The translations under genes were made by a program, and so were the position numbers. Under the pieces are notes generated by a model, which was not told the origin of the DNA, did no database searches, and was given only the letters and a program-made list of their open reading frames with translations. Below, piece by piece: positions 35,135 to 44,096 of a stretch of 64,000 bases of DNA (its first letter is position 1; every line of letters begins with the position of its first letter). Source of the stretch: Macrostomum hystrix (lineage: Eukaryota > Platyhelminthes > Macrostomidae); assembly GCA_950097015.1 (NCBI GenBank), contig CATNEN010000038.1:8318001-8382000 (forward strand), read 5' to 3'.

Positions 35135-35783
35135 TCATACTCGCCGGTCGGGGTGATCGCCAAACACATTGCGTATTGGGTGGCATTGTCCATCGCATTG
35201 GTAGTCGGTACTGAGGGAATGACCAATGAAGATGGCAACTACCGGACGCTTGTGCCCATCAGGTGTCGGTTCTAATCGGCGCTGAAAGTCCATCGAATAC
35301 GCACTGACCGGAGCATGCCCAGCAAGCACTAACAGTCGATTGAGCCAAGAGACGTGTCGAATAGCCTTGTATTTAGCATTGACTTCAAAAGTGTCTCCAT
35401 TGACCAAACGAAGTAGTGTGCACATGACTTCAGATGTGTCATCAAACAGTTGCGGGCGTAGCTCGTCAATAAACATGGCAGTGTGTATAGTCTCGCAGAG
35501 CTTGTCAAACATAAACGTGTTAGACCGCTTCTGCACCTGGATATTCAGCACTTTCGTAGAACCGAGATGGCTTTGCACAGAGTGGGTCTTCCCAACGCCA
35601 GACGGGCCGTATAGATAGACGACACCAGTTGGCAATTGCAACGCGCTGCACACAGCCTTTACAGTTGGGCTTTACAGATCTAAAGTAGTCCACGATCCTA
35701 GTCTGGCGTAGACCATTACAATCCGATGTAGCAATGCTGGCATCCACACGAGCCTTCTTACCACGGCCACGAAATGCTGACAT
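35135..35783 (-). pseudogene. SF3 (CRESS Rep-like) helicase with N-terminal PIP box, frameshifted
   Basis: ATG at 35781-35783 opens a frame whose residues 27-34 are QTRIVDYF, a match to the PCNA-interacting consensus Qxx[ILM]xx[FY][FY]. The helicase continues in another frame to a stop at 35135: Walker A GPSGVGKT (35585-35608), Walker B-like MFIDEL (35459-35476), then LLRLVNGDTFEVNAKY, motif C-like RLLVLAGHA and an arginine pair QRRLEP. This order matches the superfamily-3 helicase half of CRESS-DNA virus Rep proteins. The two frames are offset by one base around 35665-35680; a very small intron is less likely because no candidate fits both phase and size. No HUH endonuclease domain precedes the helicase. 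It could be an endogenous virus-derived gene captured by the element or part of a plasmid-like replicon. Confidence 0.6.
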
Positions 35784-36149
35784 TTCAAACTTGAAGTCGA
35801 GGCGTAGGAATTAACTCGTAAATGTGGTTGATCGATCGGTCAGTCAGTCAGTCGGTCACAAAGTATCTGTTAACCGCGCTCCGTCTTAGATAGCTCACTT
35901 TGCAACTGTACTGGACTGTAGTTCTAGGTCTGGCTATAGACCAAACTTTTTCGCGAAATTTCATATATGAATATTATTCAGCAAAAAATTTTTTTAACAC
36001 TGCGCAAATACTAATCGATGAAATGTCTATGTCTATTTCGCGAAAATACCATCTAAACTATCACAAGTATATAGACTAGCCATGTTAATTCAATTACTTT
36101 CGCAGTATACTTTACTACTTCAGGTGCAAGCAGCACTACTTCAAGTACT

Positions 36150-36273
36150 ATTGTCACATTCTTTCTCTTATTATTTCTCGTTGTGTAATTTTGTGATTAT
36201 CAAACGCCAACTTTTCAACATCTACCATAGACTATGGTGGAACTGCGAGTTTATTTTTCATATCAACGAGAAA
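36150..36273 (+). repeat. 124-bp inverted repeat, left arm
   Basis: Exact reverse complement, by eye, of 36853-36976. It contains an internal dyad, ACCATAGACTATGGT. The two arms flank the tyrosine recombinase fragment at 36353-36753. Confidence 0.9.
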
Positions 36274-36352
36274 TCAGCTTCAATGGTTAAGCAATGAACA
36301 GTTTACAGTTTTTAGTTGTTTATAGTTGCAATTCTCAATGACGCAGATCTCT

Positions 36353-36753
36353 CTAACCATTCAAGTTGAAAGTGCAGCCAGAGAAATGACAATCCGTGAA
36401 GATAGTTGAGACGTTCTGCCTACTAAGTGTAATGTTCTGGTTACTCACGTCCATCGTGCTTGACGATCCAGCGTTAGATGGCTGATCAGTCCTAACCAAT
36501 TCTGTGTTCGTACGAGAATCACTTGATTGCAAAGCTTCCCCCACAGTCGTAGCCATGTCTCGCAGCGTGTGGTCACGTTTCCTCGATAGATACCGCCGTA
36601 CTGTCGACTCAGATTGATGTCCCGTGATATTCATGATGTCGGACAGAGTATAGCCAGCTTCGTGTAGATCAGCCGTCCTAGTTACTCGAATGCAATGGTT
36701 CGTATACTTTTTGCTGAGCTCACACAGGGTGCTTAATCGAGTCATGAACGATC
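36353..36753 (-). pseudogene. Crypton-type tyrosine recombinase, C-terminal exon
   Basis: The minus-strand frame (stop at 36353, candidate acceptor TTGGTTAG at 36754-36755) carries the catalytic half of a tyrosine recombinase: NHCIRVTRTADLHEAGYTLS (box II HxxR = HCIR), MNITGHQSESTVRRYL (GH plus nucleophile Tyr). A tail with CHFSGCTFNLNG resembles the short C-terminal strands of Crypton-like animal recombinases. The catalytic arginine of box I and the rest of the N-terminal part are missing; upstream sequence is an inverted-repeat element. Catalytic residues HxxR, GH and Y are intact. This is a sequence family different from the 29964-33048 gene. Confidence 0.75.
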
Positions 36754-36766
36754 CTAACCAATTGAT

Positions 36767-37037
36767 TGGCTTCGCCACTCGTGACTTTGAGCATTATCAA
36801 AGCCTAAAACCATAGACACAACTAACCATTGATATGATATGATTATTCTCGTTTTCTCGTTGATATGAAAAATAAACTCGCAGTTCCACCATAGTCTATG
36901 GTAGATGTTGAAAAGTTGGCGTTTGATAATCACAAAATTACACAACGAGAAATAATAAGAGAAAGAATGTGACAATGGTTAGTTGTGTCTATGGTTTTAG
37001 GCTTTGATAATGCTCAAAGTCACGAGTGGCGAAGCCA
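36767..37037. mobile_element. MITE-like element, about 271 bp, terminal inverted repeats of about 65 bp
   Basis: Both ends read TGGCTTCGCCACTCGTGACT inward and stay complementary through 'ttatcaaagcctaaaaccatagacacaactaaccattg'. The centre (36853-36976) is the right arm of the 124-bp inverted repeat. A further copy of part of the terminal repeat (tttgagcattatcaaagcc...) lies just outside at 37048-37083. Several palindromes are nested within 300 bp. Confidence 0.75.
36853..36976 (-). repeat. 124-bp inverted repeat, right arm
   Basis: Reverse complement of 36150-36273 with no visible mismatch, embedded in the MITE-like element. It suggests recent intrachromosomal copying or a stem structure around the recombinase exon. 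Confidence 0.9.
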
Positions 37038-37311
37038 CGAGTGTCATTTGAGCATTATCAAAGCCTAAAACCATAGACACAATATTATTGTCTCATGATT
37101 TCTACACAAAACATATGCGTATTTCACACTGATTTGCTGTGCTCTTTCTACGAAGTCGAAATGTGAGTTGACCAAGGCCAAGGGGGCCAAGGGGGCCAAG
37201 AAACCAAGAACCAAGGGACCAAGGCAAGAGCTACATGTGCGAGGACACGTAAATGAAATATTAATCCAAAAATAAAAAATATACTTTTTTCTACAGAGGA
37301 AATGGATTCCT

Positions 37312-37605
37312 AGCGCTGTGATTAAAGCGTCGACTGAGCTCACTGCTGAAAGGTCAAGGGTTCGATTCCCGTCTCCACTGGAACATTTTGTGTCCTTTAG
37401 CAAGACACGTAACTCTACATTGCTTCAGTTCACCCAGCTATCAAATGTGTACCAGCATTAGGTAGGGTAATCGAGGGTGGGTGTGGCGTCCCCCCAGTCC
37501 ATGGACTGAACGAGGCCTTCAGATGCGCCACGCAATAGCTGCGGCTGTGCACTGTCGGCTGCACATGCGTGTGACCCAATTGGGGCAAGTTGTAATCAAT
37601 TTTCA
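37312..37605 (+). mobile_element. SINE-A copy 1
   Basis: tRNA-derived head with B box GGTTCGATTCCCGTCTCCAC, then the family body (acattttgtgtcctttagcaagacac, ttgcttcagttcacccagc, cccagtccatggactgaac, gcgcc..gcaatagctgcggctgtg, gacccaattggggca). The A box is diverged. Confidence 0.8.
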
Positions 37606-38134
37606 TCCATTTTTAATAAGCATTTAATGATCCATTGTTTTAATATTCTGCAAATGTTTCCGATTCTCATTTCATAACCACGAATTGTTATAATCAGATG
37701 GTAGAATTCCAGTTCACACACACTAAAAAATTCTGAACGCCATTACAAGCATTAATCTTGATGTTATTAATTAGCTGCTCATGCAAAAATCCTGTTCTTT
37801 GCTTTAACTTGATAATAATTATTGAATTTTCTAAATAAACACGTGACCAAGAATCGAAACACAATTTCAGCTGCATACGCCCTTTTATTTTCCTAGTCCA
37901 TACTGCAAGCGAGGTCTCGTCAACTAAACTTTAGCTAGGTATACTGTAATTCATCCAGAATGGCATTCGTATGCATATTATTTCAGAAGGATATGAGAGC
38001 ACGTCTTAAGCAGTGAGGGCACCTCTCAGAATGCGCAAGGCCAACAAGGTATTAAAGGGGTAAGCGCACAGAGAAAAATTGTTTCTGTTCTCGACCGCTA
38101 GCCAAAAATACTCTCACTGACACTACAGGTTGCT

Positions 38135-39722
38135 ATGCCAACATTCAACATCCCTGCATCAAGGCCGATTGTGATTTGTTTTCTGCTTGCGGCCTGGCTC
38201 GCAGGTGAGATAATTGATTCGATACAACTTGTATGCGTACAATGCGTTGAGCTAGAAAATAATCAGGTGGGATAATTAGTAGTAGTAGTAGTAGTACTAG
38301 TAGTAGTAGTACTAGTAGTACTAGTAGTTGTAGCCTAGTGGTTAGGGCGTCGGACTCACGACTTGAAGGACTCGGACTCACCACGTTCACCCAGCTGTTA
38401 AATGGGTACCAGCATCAGCCGGGATAATTGAAGGTGGGTGTGGCGTCCCCCCAGTCCATGGACTGAACAGCCGTACGCAGCATTCAGATGCGCCGCGCAT
38501 TAGCTGCGGCTGTGCTGTCGGCTGCACATCTGACCCAATTGGGGCAGGTGTAATCAATTATTATCTATTATTATTATTACTAGTAGTAGTAGTAGTAGTC
38601 GTAGTACCAGTACTTAAGTACCAGGCCAATTATTTTCCGAAAATGAAAACACATCTCCCGCATTGTCTTACGGAAGTTACGCATTAATTATATAACACAG
38701 TCCATTGCGTCTATTTTTTCATATTGTGTTTTAAAAATGTTGTGTGGCTATTCCATTAACATGATCCTAACGAACATATTCTAATTAACATGTGCTCGTA
38801 GCTCGTAGATTGTATAAGCCTACAGATCTAGCTGAGCACAGTCATATACCATCTAAGCTCAGAACGCACACACAAGTTCTGCACACACAAATGATGTTCC
38901 GCAGAACCCGTCACAGCTGCCAACTGCTCTGCCATCACCTGCTACAATGGCGGCACGTGCAACATTTACACAGACAGCCCGCTCTGCATCTGCCCGATGC
39001 CCTACATCGCACCGTACTGCATTGCGGCTGTGAACTACTGCAATACAGCGCAGCCTGACAAGGGCATTAACGACCTTCCCGTCTGTCAGAATGGCGGCAC
39101 CTGTACTATAACATACTCGGATTCGTATTTTCACTGCGCATGTCCAACTGGCTATTCAGGTGAGACTTGAGCACTTACTTACTCACTTACTTGATGCACA
39201 CCCGCCCCACCCCCATACAACGCCTCACACCCGGCCCAATGCACAAACACAAACAAGAACAAGCAGACATGCAGAAGGCAGGGGTTAAGCTATTTTAAAT
39301 TAGCTTTGGTTGCACAGAATAAGGTGCATCTCCGCAAGTCACTACTTGGCAGACCCCCAACCAAGCCCCGAAATAATCGTGACTTGGAGGGAGGAACGAA
39401 CCAGCGACCATTGGAAATTGAGGCAGCGACTCTAGCCGCTGACCCACTCACCCCCCTGAGACTTTGAGCACACTTGAAGCCAGGTTTTTTCGGAAGCAAT
39501 AGAAAATTATGAACCTTCCGATTTCCGTCAGGACTACGGTGCAACGTCACAAAAAATGCGGCCTTGAATTTAGGTAAGCTGGGGCTGTTGCACCTACTGC
39601 CTGTTGGGGCATTGTACAGAATTGCTCATCTTCAATTCTCAGATTTTAAGCTAGCTGAAGGTCCGATTTCAGTCATCGCTGCCGCATTCAGTACAGTGCT
39701 TGTTGCTGCTCTCGTCAGCTAA
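38135..39722 (+). CDS. Secreted two-EGF protein, probably GPI-anchored
   Basis: Three short exons: 38135-38204, 38905-39159 and 39643-39722 (TAA), joined in phase 1 twice (donors GCAG|GTGAGA and TCAG|GTGAGA; acceptors TTCCGCAG and ATTCTCAG), about 134 residues. Exon 1 is a signal peptide (RPIVICFLLAAWLA). Exon 2 holds two EGF-like modules, CSAITCYNGGTC...CICP and CQNGGTC...FHCACPTGYS. Exon 3 is a hydrophobic C-terminus (ISVIAAAFSTVLVAALVS) ending at the stop, as in GPI-anchor signals. The sixth cysteine of the second EGF is not seen, so a small exon may be missed or the module is degenerate. A poly(A) signal AATAAA follows at 39965. Expected place: cell surface. The intron contains SINE copies and AGT repeats. 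Confidence 0.7.
38276..38330. repeat. (AGT)n microsatellite
   Basis: Runs of agt/tagtac immediately before the head of SINE-A copy 2; a related run follows the SINE tail at 38570-38605. Confidence 0.85.
38331..38560 (+). mobile_element. SINE-A copy 2, internally deleted
   Basis: A box intact (gtggttagggcgtcggactcacgac), but sequence between the head and 'ttcacccagctgttaaatggg' is missing, removing the B box. The body and 'acccaattggggcaggtgtaatc' end are intact. Confidence 0.85.
39300..39465 (-). mobile_element. SINE-C copy (minus)
   Basis: Reverse complement of the start of the SINE-C element at 57424: 'ggggggtgagtgggtcagcggct' head, 'gttcgttcctccctccaagtcacg' and 'atttcggggcttggttggggg'. 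It lies in an intron of the EGF gene. Confidence 0.75.
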
Positions 39723-39964
39723 GCTGCTGGTTTAACTTGCTAAAAGCACACGTGAGTTAAGCAAAAGTATTATATACTACTGAAACTTTGACCGAATTGA
39801 ATCGTTAACTGCTGTTCGAAATTTTTCAGTCCGGCCTGTTGGAAGCGAAAGCTATGAAAAAAGTTCTGCTTCAATGGAGCCGTTTCAGCTATTGACAAAT
39901 TGTAAAAATATTTTGTGAAATGCGAGTGTATTCTTAAAACTCCAGTACTTAAAGTTTATTTTCG

Positions 39965-39970
39965 AATAAA
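39965..39970 (+). terminator. Poly(A) signal of the EGF gene
   Basis: AATAAA about 240 bp downstream of the TAA of the two-EGF gene, with no other plus-strand gene nearby. Confidence 0.5.
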
Positions 39971-40019
39971 AGGCCTGTCCTTTCGTAGTTTTACATTCTT
40001 CTGCTGCAGCATACGGCAT

Positions 40020-40334
40020 TCGTACTAAGACACTCTACTCAGTAATCTACTTACCCTACCAAGTCGCCCTACTCACCCTACTCAGTCACCTACTCACTCT
40101 ACTCAGTTATCTACTTTCCCTATTCAGTTATCTACACACCCTACTCAGTTACCTACTCACCCTACTCAGTCACCTACTCACCCTACTCAGTCACCTACTC
40201 ACCCTACTCAGTTATCTACTCACCCTACTCAGTTACCTACTCACCCTACTCAGTCACCTACTCACCCTACTCAGTCACCTACTCACCCTACTCAGTCACC
40301 TACTCACCCTACTCAGTCACCTACTCACCCTACT
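40020..40334. repeat. Minisatellite, 21-bp unit (CTACTCACCCTACTCAGTCAC)
   Basis: About 14 copies, ending exactly where SINE-A copy 3 starts; two more partial units resume after the SINE at 40640-40665, so the SINE inserted into the array. Confidence 0.9.
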
Positions 40335-40635
40335 CTATCGTTGTGGTTAGTGCGTCTGACTCACGACTTGAAGGTCGGGGGTTCGATTTCCGACTCCACT
40401 GGAACAATTTGTGTCTTTAGCAAGACACTTTAACTCTTTATTGCTTCAGTTCACCCAGCTGTTAAATCCGTACCAGCATCAGCTGGGGTAATTAAAGGTG
40501 TGTGCGGCGTCCCCCAGTCCATGGACTGAACAGCCGTACGCAGCCTTCAGATGCGCCGCGCAATAGCTGCAGCTGTGCTGTCGGCTGCACATCTGGCTCA
40601 ATCGGGGCAGGTGTAATAAATTTTTATTACTATTG
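40335..40635 (+). mobile_element. SINE-A copy 3, best preserved
   Basis: Full tRNA-like head with A box (gtggttagtgcgtctgactcacgac) and B box (GGGTTCGATTTCCGACTCCA), full body and an A/T-rich tail. It interrupts the 21-bp minisatellite. Confidence 0.88.
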
Positions 40636-41261
40636 CTATTCAGTCACCTACTCACCCTACCCTACAATGTATTATTGTTATACATAAAGCTAAATAATAA
40701 TATTCTACCTAAGCTGACTTAGGTAGAATATTAGGTAGATAAGCGCCGACACGCACCCCAGCATATTTGTGACTATTTTTTAATCAGGACGAATAAATAA
40801 AACGCTACGACTTCGTTTTTGATGCCTACTACTATACTACTACTAGTAGCTACTACTAGAACGTTTTTATCACTAGCTTGGGTTTCTACATTTGTCAGTC
40901 AGTCGCGGTTGCCACACCGTTGACACGCAGACGCTAATGAATTTTTTCTCGGGACGGACTTGGGTCCATGGACAGGACAGACTTAGGGCTCGTCCATCGT
41001 ATTAGCCAGGAACATTATCAGGCAGGCAAAAGCTAAGACTAAAGCTTAACTTTGGGTTATTGTGCTAGCCAGTCCTTGGCTTTGAGTGGCTAAGTTGCAG
41101 GGTCGTGTGTAAAAATGAGCAGAAAGCGTCTGATTTTGGCGATGAGTCTCATTAGCGTTCATAGTAGCACCTCTCTAACACCTCTGTAGCGTTAAAATCA
41201 GGAATCCCATTGAGAGGTGCGTCTCGAACTATTCGCTAGTTAAAGTCGCAGTCTAATATGG

Positions 41262-41546
41262 AAGTTGCAGGATTATGCGGGATAAACAATAGGATCTATG
41301 GCATAAGTGGTGCAGGATTATGCGGGATAAACAATAGGATCTATGGCATAAGTGGTGCAGGATTATGCGGGATAAACAATAGGATCTATGGCATAAGTGG
41401 TGCAGGATTATGCGGGATAAACAATAGGATCTATGGCATAAGTGGTGCAGGATTATGCGGGATAAACAATAGGATCTATGGCATAAGTGGTGCAGGATTA
41501 TGCGGGATAAACAATAGGATCTATGGCATAAGTGGTGGCAACACAA
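41262..41546. repeat. Six identical 45-bp repeats
   Basis: Six copies of a 45-bp unit containing GCAGGATTATGCGGGATAAA. Copies are identical by eye, so expansion is recent. Both strands stay open because 45 is a multiple of three; I see no start context or splice sites making it a gene. Confidence 0.95.
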
Positions 41547-41751
41547 TGCCTTTCCGCATTCCGCTTTCAATAAGAGCCAAGACTTATTGGCTCTTAATTA
41601 AGTATTTTAATTATCACCATAGTTGTCCCCCCTGTTAGTTCATTGCCCGGTTCGAGAAGTTAATCGTAGGCACCAGGCACAACAGTTCTGTTCGTGGCCT
41701 ATGAAATGAGTGGGAATGACTTTCACTGGAAATTAAGTTATGAGTCGTTAA

Positions 41752-41830
41752 GGGGATGAGCAGCAGAGCAGTTGACGCGTCTGCCTCTCGCACCAAGGTC
41801 CTGAGCTCGAGTTCGCGGCAGGTGATTTCG
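41752..41830 (+). mobile_element. Isolated tRNA-Leu-like SINE head
   Basis: gagcagcagagcagttgacgcgtctgcctctcgcaccaaggtcctgagctcgagttcgcggc matches the SINE-B head with A box (agcagttgacgcg) and B box (gagttcg). No SINE-B body follows. Confidence 0.55.
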
Positions 41831-42127
41831 CGACTCAAATACTAGTAATTTGTTCGTGTGATCTTTTAGAGTCCTTTTTTCAGCACAACGGTAGATAAAA
41901 GTTCACTATCCACACGGTTAACAGTAGGAATACAGCAGCAGTATTAAAAGGCTGTTTAAAGTATAAAAAACAGTACGAAAATATTGGTATCAACTAAAGG
42001 GCATTGTCAAGGCATTGTCTAACCTTGAGATGTCGATAATTCCGCTCATTAAACTGCATCAAAGCCAACTGTCAAAGCCAGCTCATGAAGATTGACAAAC
42101 GCTGGTCACTTCAGATACAAGAGAGGA

Positions 42128-42131
<4 letters not shown>

Positions 42132-42169
<38 letters not shown>

Positions 42170-42170
42170 G
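42132..42170. repeat. (GATT)n microsatellite
   Basis: About nine perfect GATT repeats. Confidence 0.95.
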
Positions 42171-42560
42171 AACAAGAAATAGTTTCCATAGTTGCTAGCA
42201 GTAGTGCCAGTACATGCAACAATTATGCAACAACCTCATAATTGTACGTCTGTCAATGCGCATTTTTGCGAATCACTTTTTTCGTCATCGCTAACTAGCG
42301 GTGCTGCACCCAAACGTAGCAAAGGAAGCACGCGAAACTCGAGAACACGGGCCAACTTTTTGTTGCGTATCTTCTCAAACAAGAATCAAGTCGCCAGCTC
42401 TTCAGACCGTCGAAATATTCAATGGTTCTGGCCGTGGCCAAAGATCTAGTGCATAACCCAATTTGTAGGTTTACCAGGGGTCAGTTAGTGCGTGCGTATT
42501 AAAAAAACTAATGCATGACGGCTAGGCCAACCAGTACTTAAGGAGGAGCCGGACACTTGC

Positions 42561-42993
42561 TGCTTACTGGAGACTACTCAGCCTACTCAGTTGCCTACTC
42601 AGCCTACTTAGCCTACTCAGTCACCTCCTCAACCTACTCAGCCTACTCAGTTGCCTAGACAGCCTACTCAGCTACCTACTCAGCCTACTCAGTTGCCTAC
42701 TCAGCCTACTTAGCCTACTCAGTCACCTACTCAGCCTACTCAGCTACCTACTCAGCCTACTCAGTTGCCTACTCAGCCTACTTAGCCTACTCAGTCACCT
42801 CCTCAACCTACTCAGCCTACTTAGTCACCTACTCAGCCTACTCAGTCACCTACTCAGCCTATTCAGTCACCTACTCAGCCTATTCAGTCACCTACTCAGC
42901 CTATTCAGTCACCTACTCAGCCTACTCAGTCACCTACTCAGCCTACTCAGTTGCCTACACAGCCTACTCAGTCACCTACTCAGCCTATTCAGT
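42561..42993. repeat. Minisatellite with CCTACTCAGCCTACTCAGTC core, left part
   Basis: About 20 copies of a 21-bp-type unit with ttgcctac and cacctac variants. It is split by the CsRn1-like element and resumes at 47528. Confidence 0.92.
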
Positions 42994-43217
42994 TGTAGCA
43001 GCAAATTCACTTCTTTCTTTTAACTCTTAATATTTAAAGATTCAAATGGTACTTTTATTTCCCCCCTTACCGCTAATTTGTCTATGACCCTTGTTATCGA
43101 TAGGTACAGTTGCCCGGTTAAGACTTAAATGTAACCCCACGATAAAACTAAATAAACAAGCTCAAGCTTTTGCCGACTCTTAAATTTAACAGCAACATTT
43201 GTAGCAAGTCAGCTACA
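42994..43217 (+). repeat. 5' LTR of the CsRn1-like element
   Basis: TGTAGCAGCAAATTCAC to GTCAGCTACA, 224 bp, matching the 3' LTR without visible difference. Confidence 0.93.
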
Positions 43218-43221
43218 AAAT

Positions 43222-43234
43222 TGGTAGCAGAGCG
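43222..43234 (+). promoter_or_regulatory. Primer-binding site (tRNA-iMet type)
   Basis: TGGTAGCAGAGCG four bases after the LTR; the first 11 bases equal the complement of the 3' end of animal initiator tRNA-Met (TGGTAGCAGAG). Confidence 0.75.
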
Positions 43235-43241
43235 TTTCATC

Positions 43242-44096
43242 ATGCCAAAAACCAGGAGATACGAACCAGGCACAGCAGAAGCCCAGCGTCAACAGCGGCA
43301 ACCCGATGAAACGCCTCAAATGCCCGAGCGACAAATCACACAGCACGCAGTCAAACCGCCCGCGTTCTATCGCAAGTCCCCAGAAATATGGTTCCGTCAG
43401 TTAGAAGCCCAGTTCACGTTAGCCGGCATCGTCAATCCGACAACCAAGTTCCACCACACACTGGCCGCTCTACCCGAAGACGTGGCTTGCTCAATCGATC
43501 TGGATACGGGAGACTATGCGTCACTTAAGTCGGCGGTGCTCGAATCGTTACGCGTAAACCGGCACCAGCGCATCGAAGAGGCACTGGCTGCAGTTGAACT
43601 CGGCGACCGCCGTCCATCGCAACTGGTTAACGACATCAAGCGCAAGTTCGGCGAAGTCGGTCTGCAAGTCGATGATAGCATCGTCAAGTCTCGGCTCCTG
43701 TCGGCACTCCCGACCCACATCCGTTCCGCATTAGTCGGACACGAAGACGCGCCGCTGGATGCTTTCTCTAAAATCGCCGACAGCATGCTGGCCGTGTCAG
43801 CCAGCACAACGCCGTTCGCCCCAATCAACCGGGCCATCGCACCCGGCCAGTTGTCCGCAGGAAACAAGAAAAGTCCGTTTCGAGGAGCTAGACGCGATGA
43901 TTTTCAAGCCAACCGAAATTCTCTCCGCCGCCCTAAAATCTGCAACGGTCACCTGTACTACGCCGCGGAAGCTCGCACCTGCCGACCGTGGTGTCAGTGG
44001 CCTGGACCGAAGCCGACGTTAACACTCGCCAGCCGCCAACCTACTCCGACTCAATCCCGCTCAAGCAGCCCAACGCCGACAGCGGCGTCAAACTAG
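43242..44096 (+). CDS. Gag of CsRn1-like element
   Basis: The start is taken as ATG at 43242 just after the primer-binding site (upstream codons are LTR). 284 codons. Capsid-like region with [13 protein letters not shown] and [20 protein letters not shown]. Near the C-terminus [18 protein letters not shown] replaces the usual CCHC knuckle; this CxxH...C..PC pattern is known from CsRn1-lineage gag proteins. It overlaps pol by about 109 bp in the -1 frame. Confidence 0.85.
   Translation: MPKTRRYEPGTAEAQRQQRQPDETPQMPERQITQHAVKPPAFYRKSPEIWFRQLEAQFTLAGIVNPTTKFHHTLAALPEDVACSIDLDTGDYASLKSAVLESLRVNRHQRIEEALAAVELGDRRPSQLVNDIKRKFGEVGLQVDDSIVKSRLLSALPTHIRSALVGHEDAPLDAFSKIADSMLAVSASTTPFAPINRAIAPGQLSAGNKKSPFRGARRDDFQANRNSLRRPKICNGHLYYAAEARTCRPWCQWPGPKPTLTLASRQPTPTQSRSSSPTPTAASN

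Larger units (their letters stand above)
29491..36050. mobile_element. Novel composite element: tyrosine recombinase-like plus SF3 helicase plus palindromic iterons
   Basis: Boundaries are set by the outermost palindromes: ttttttcgcgaaaatacc at 29497-29514 and actttcgcgaaaatac at 29595-29610 on the left, and tttttcgcgaaattt near 35947 and atttcgcgaaaatacc near 36035-36050 on the right. Between them are a zinc-finger, tyrosine-recombinase-like gene (+), ten 96-bp units carrying the same palindrome, and a convergent gene for an SF3 helicase (-). No LTRs, DDE transposase, reverse transcriptase or HUH endonuclease is visible. Shared palindromes at both ends and in the middle argue for one element rather than chance neighbours. 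True termini and target-site duplication were not found; the dynein fragment ends about 300 bp to the left. Confidence 0.6.

Noticed and set aside
41253-41638. 105- and 126-codon frames of a 15-residue repeat
   Set aside because: Six identical 45-bp units; openness follows from unit length.
42192-42449. 85-codon plus-strand frame
   Set aside because: No domain, no splice context, Ser/Arg-rich chance composition.
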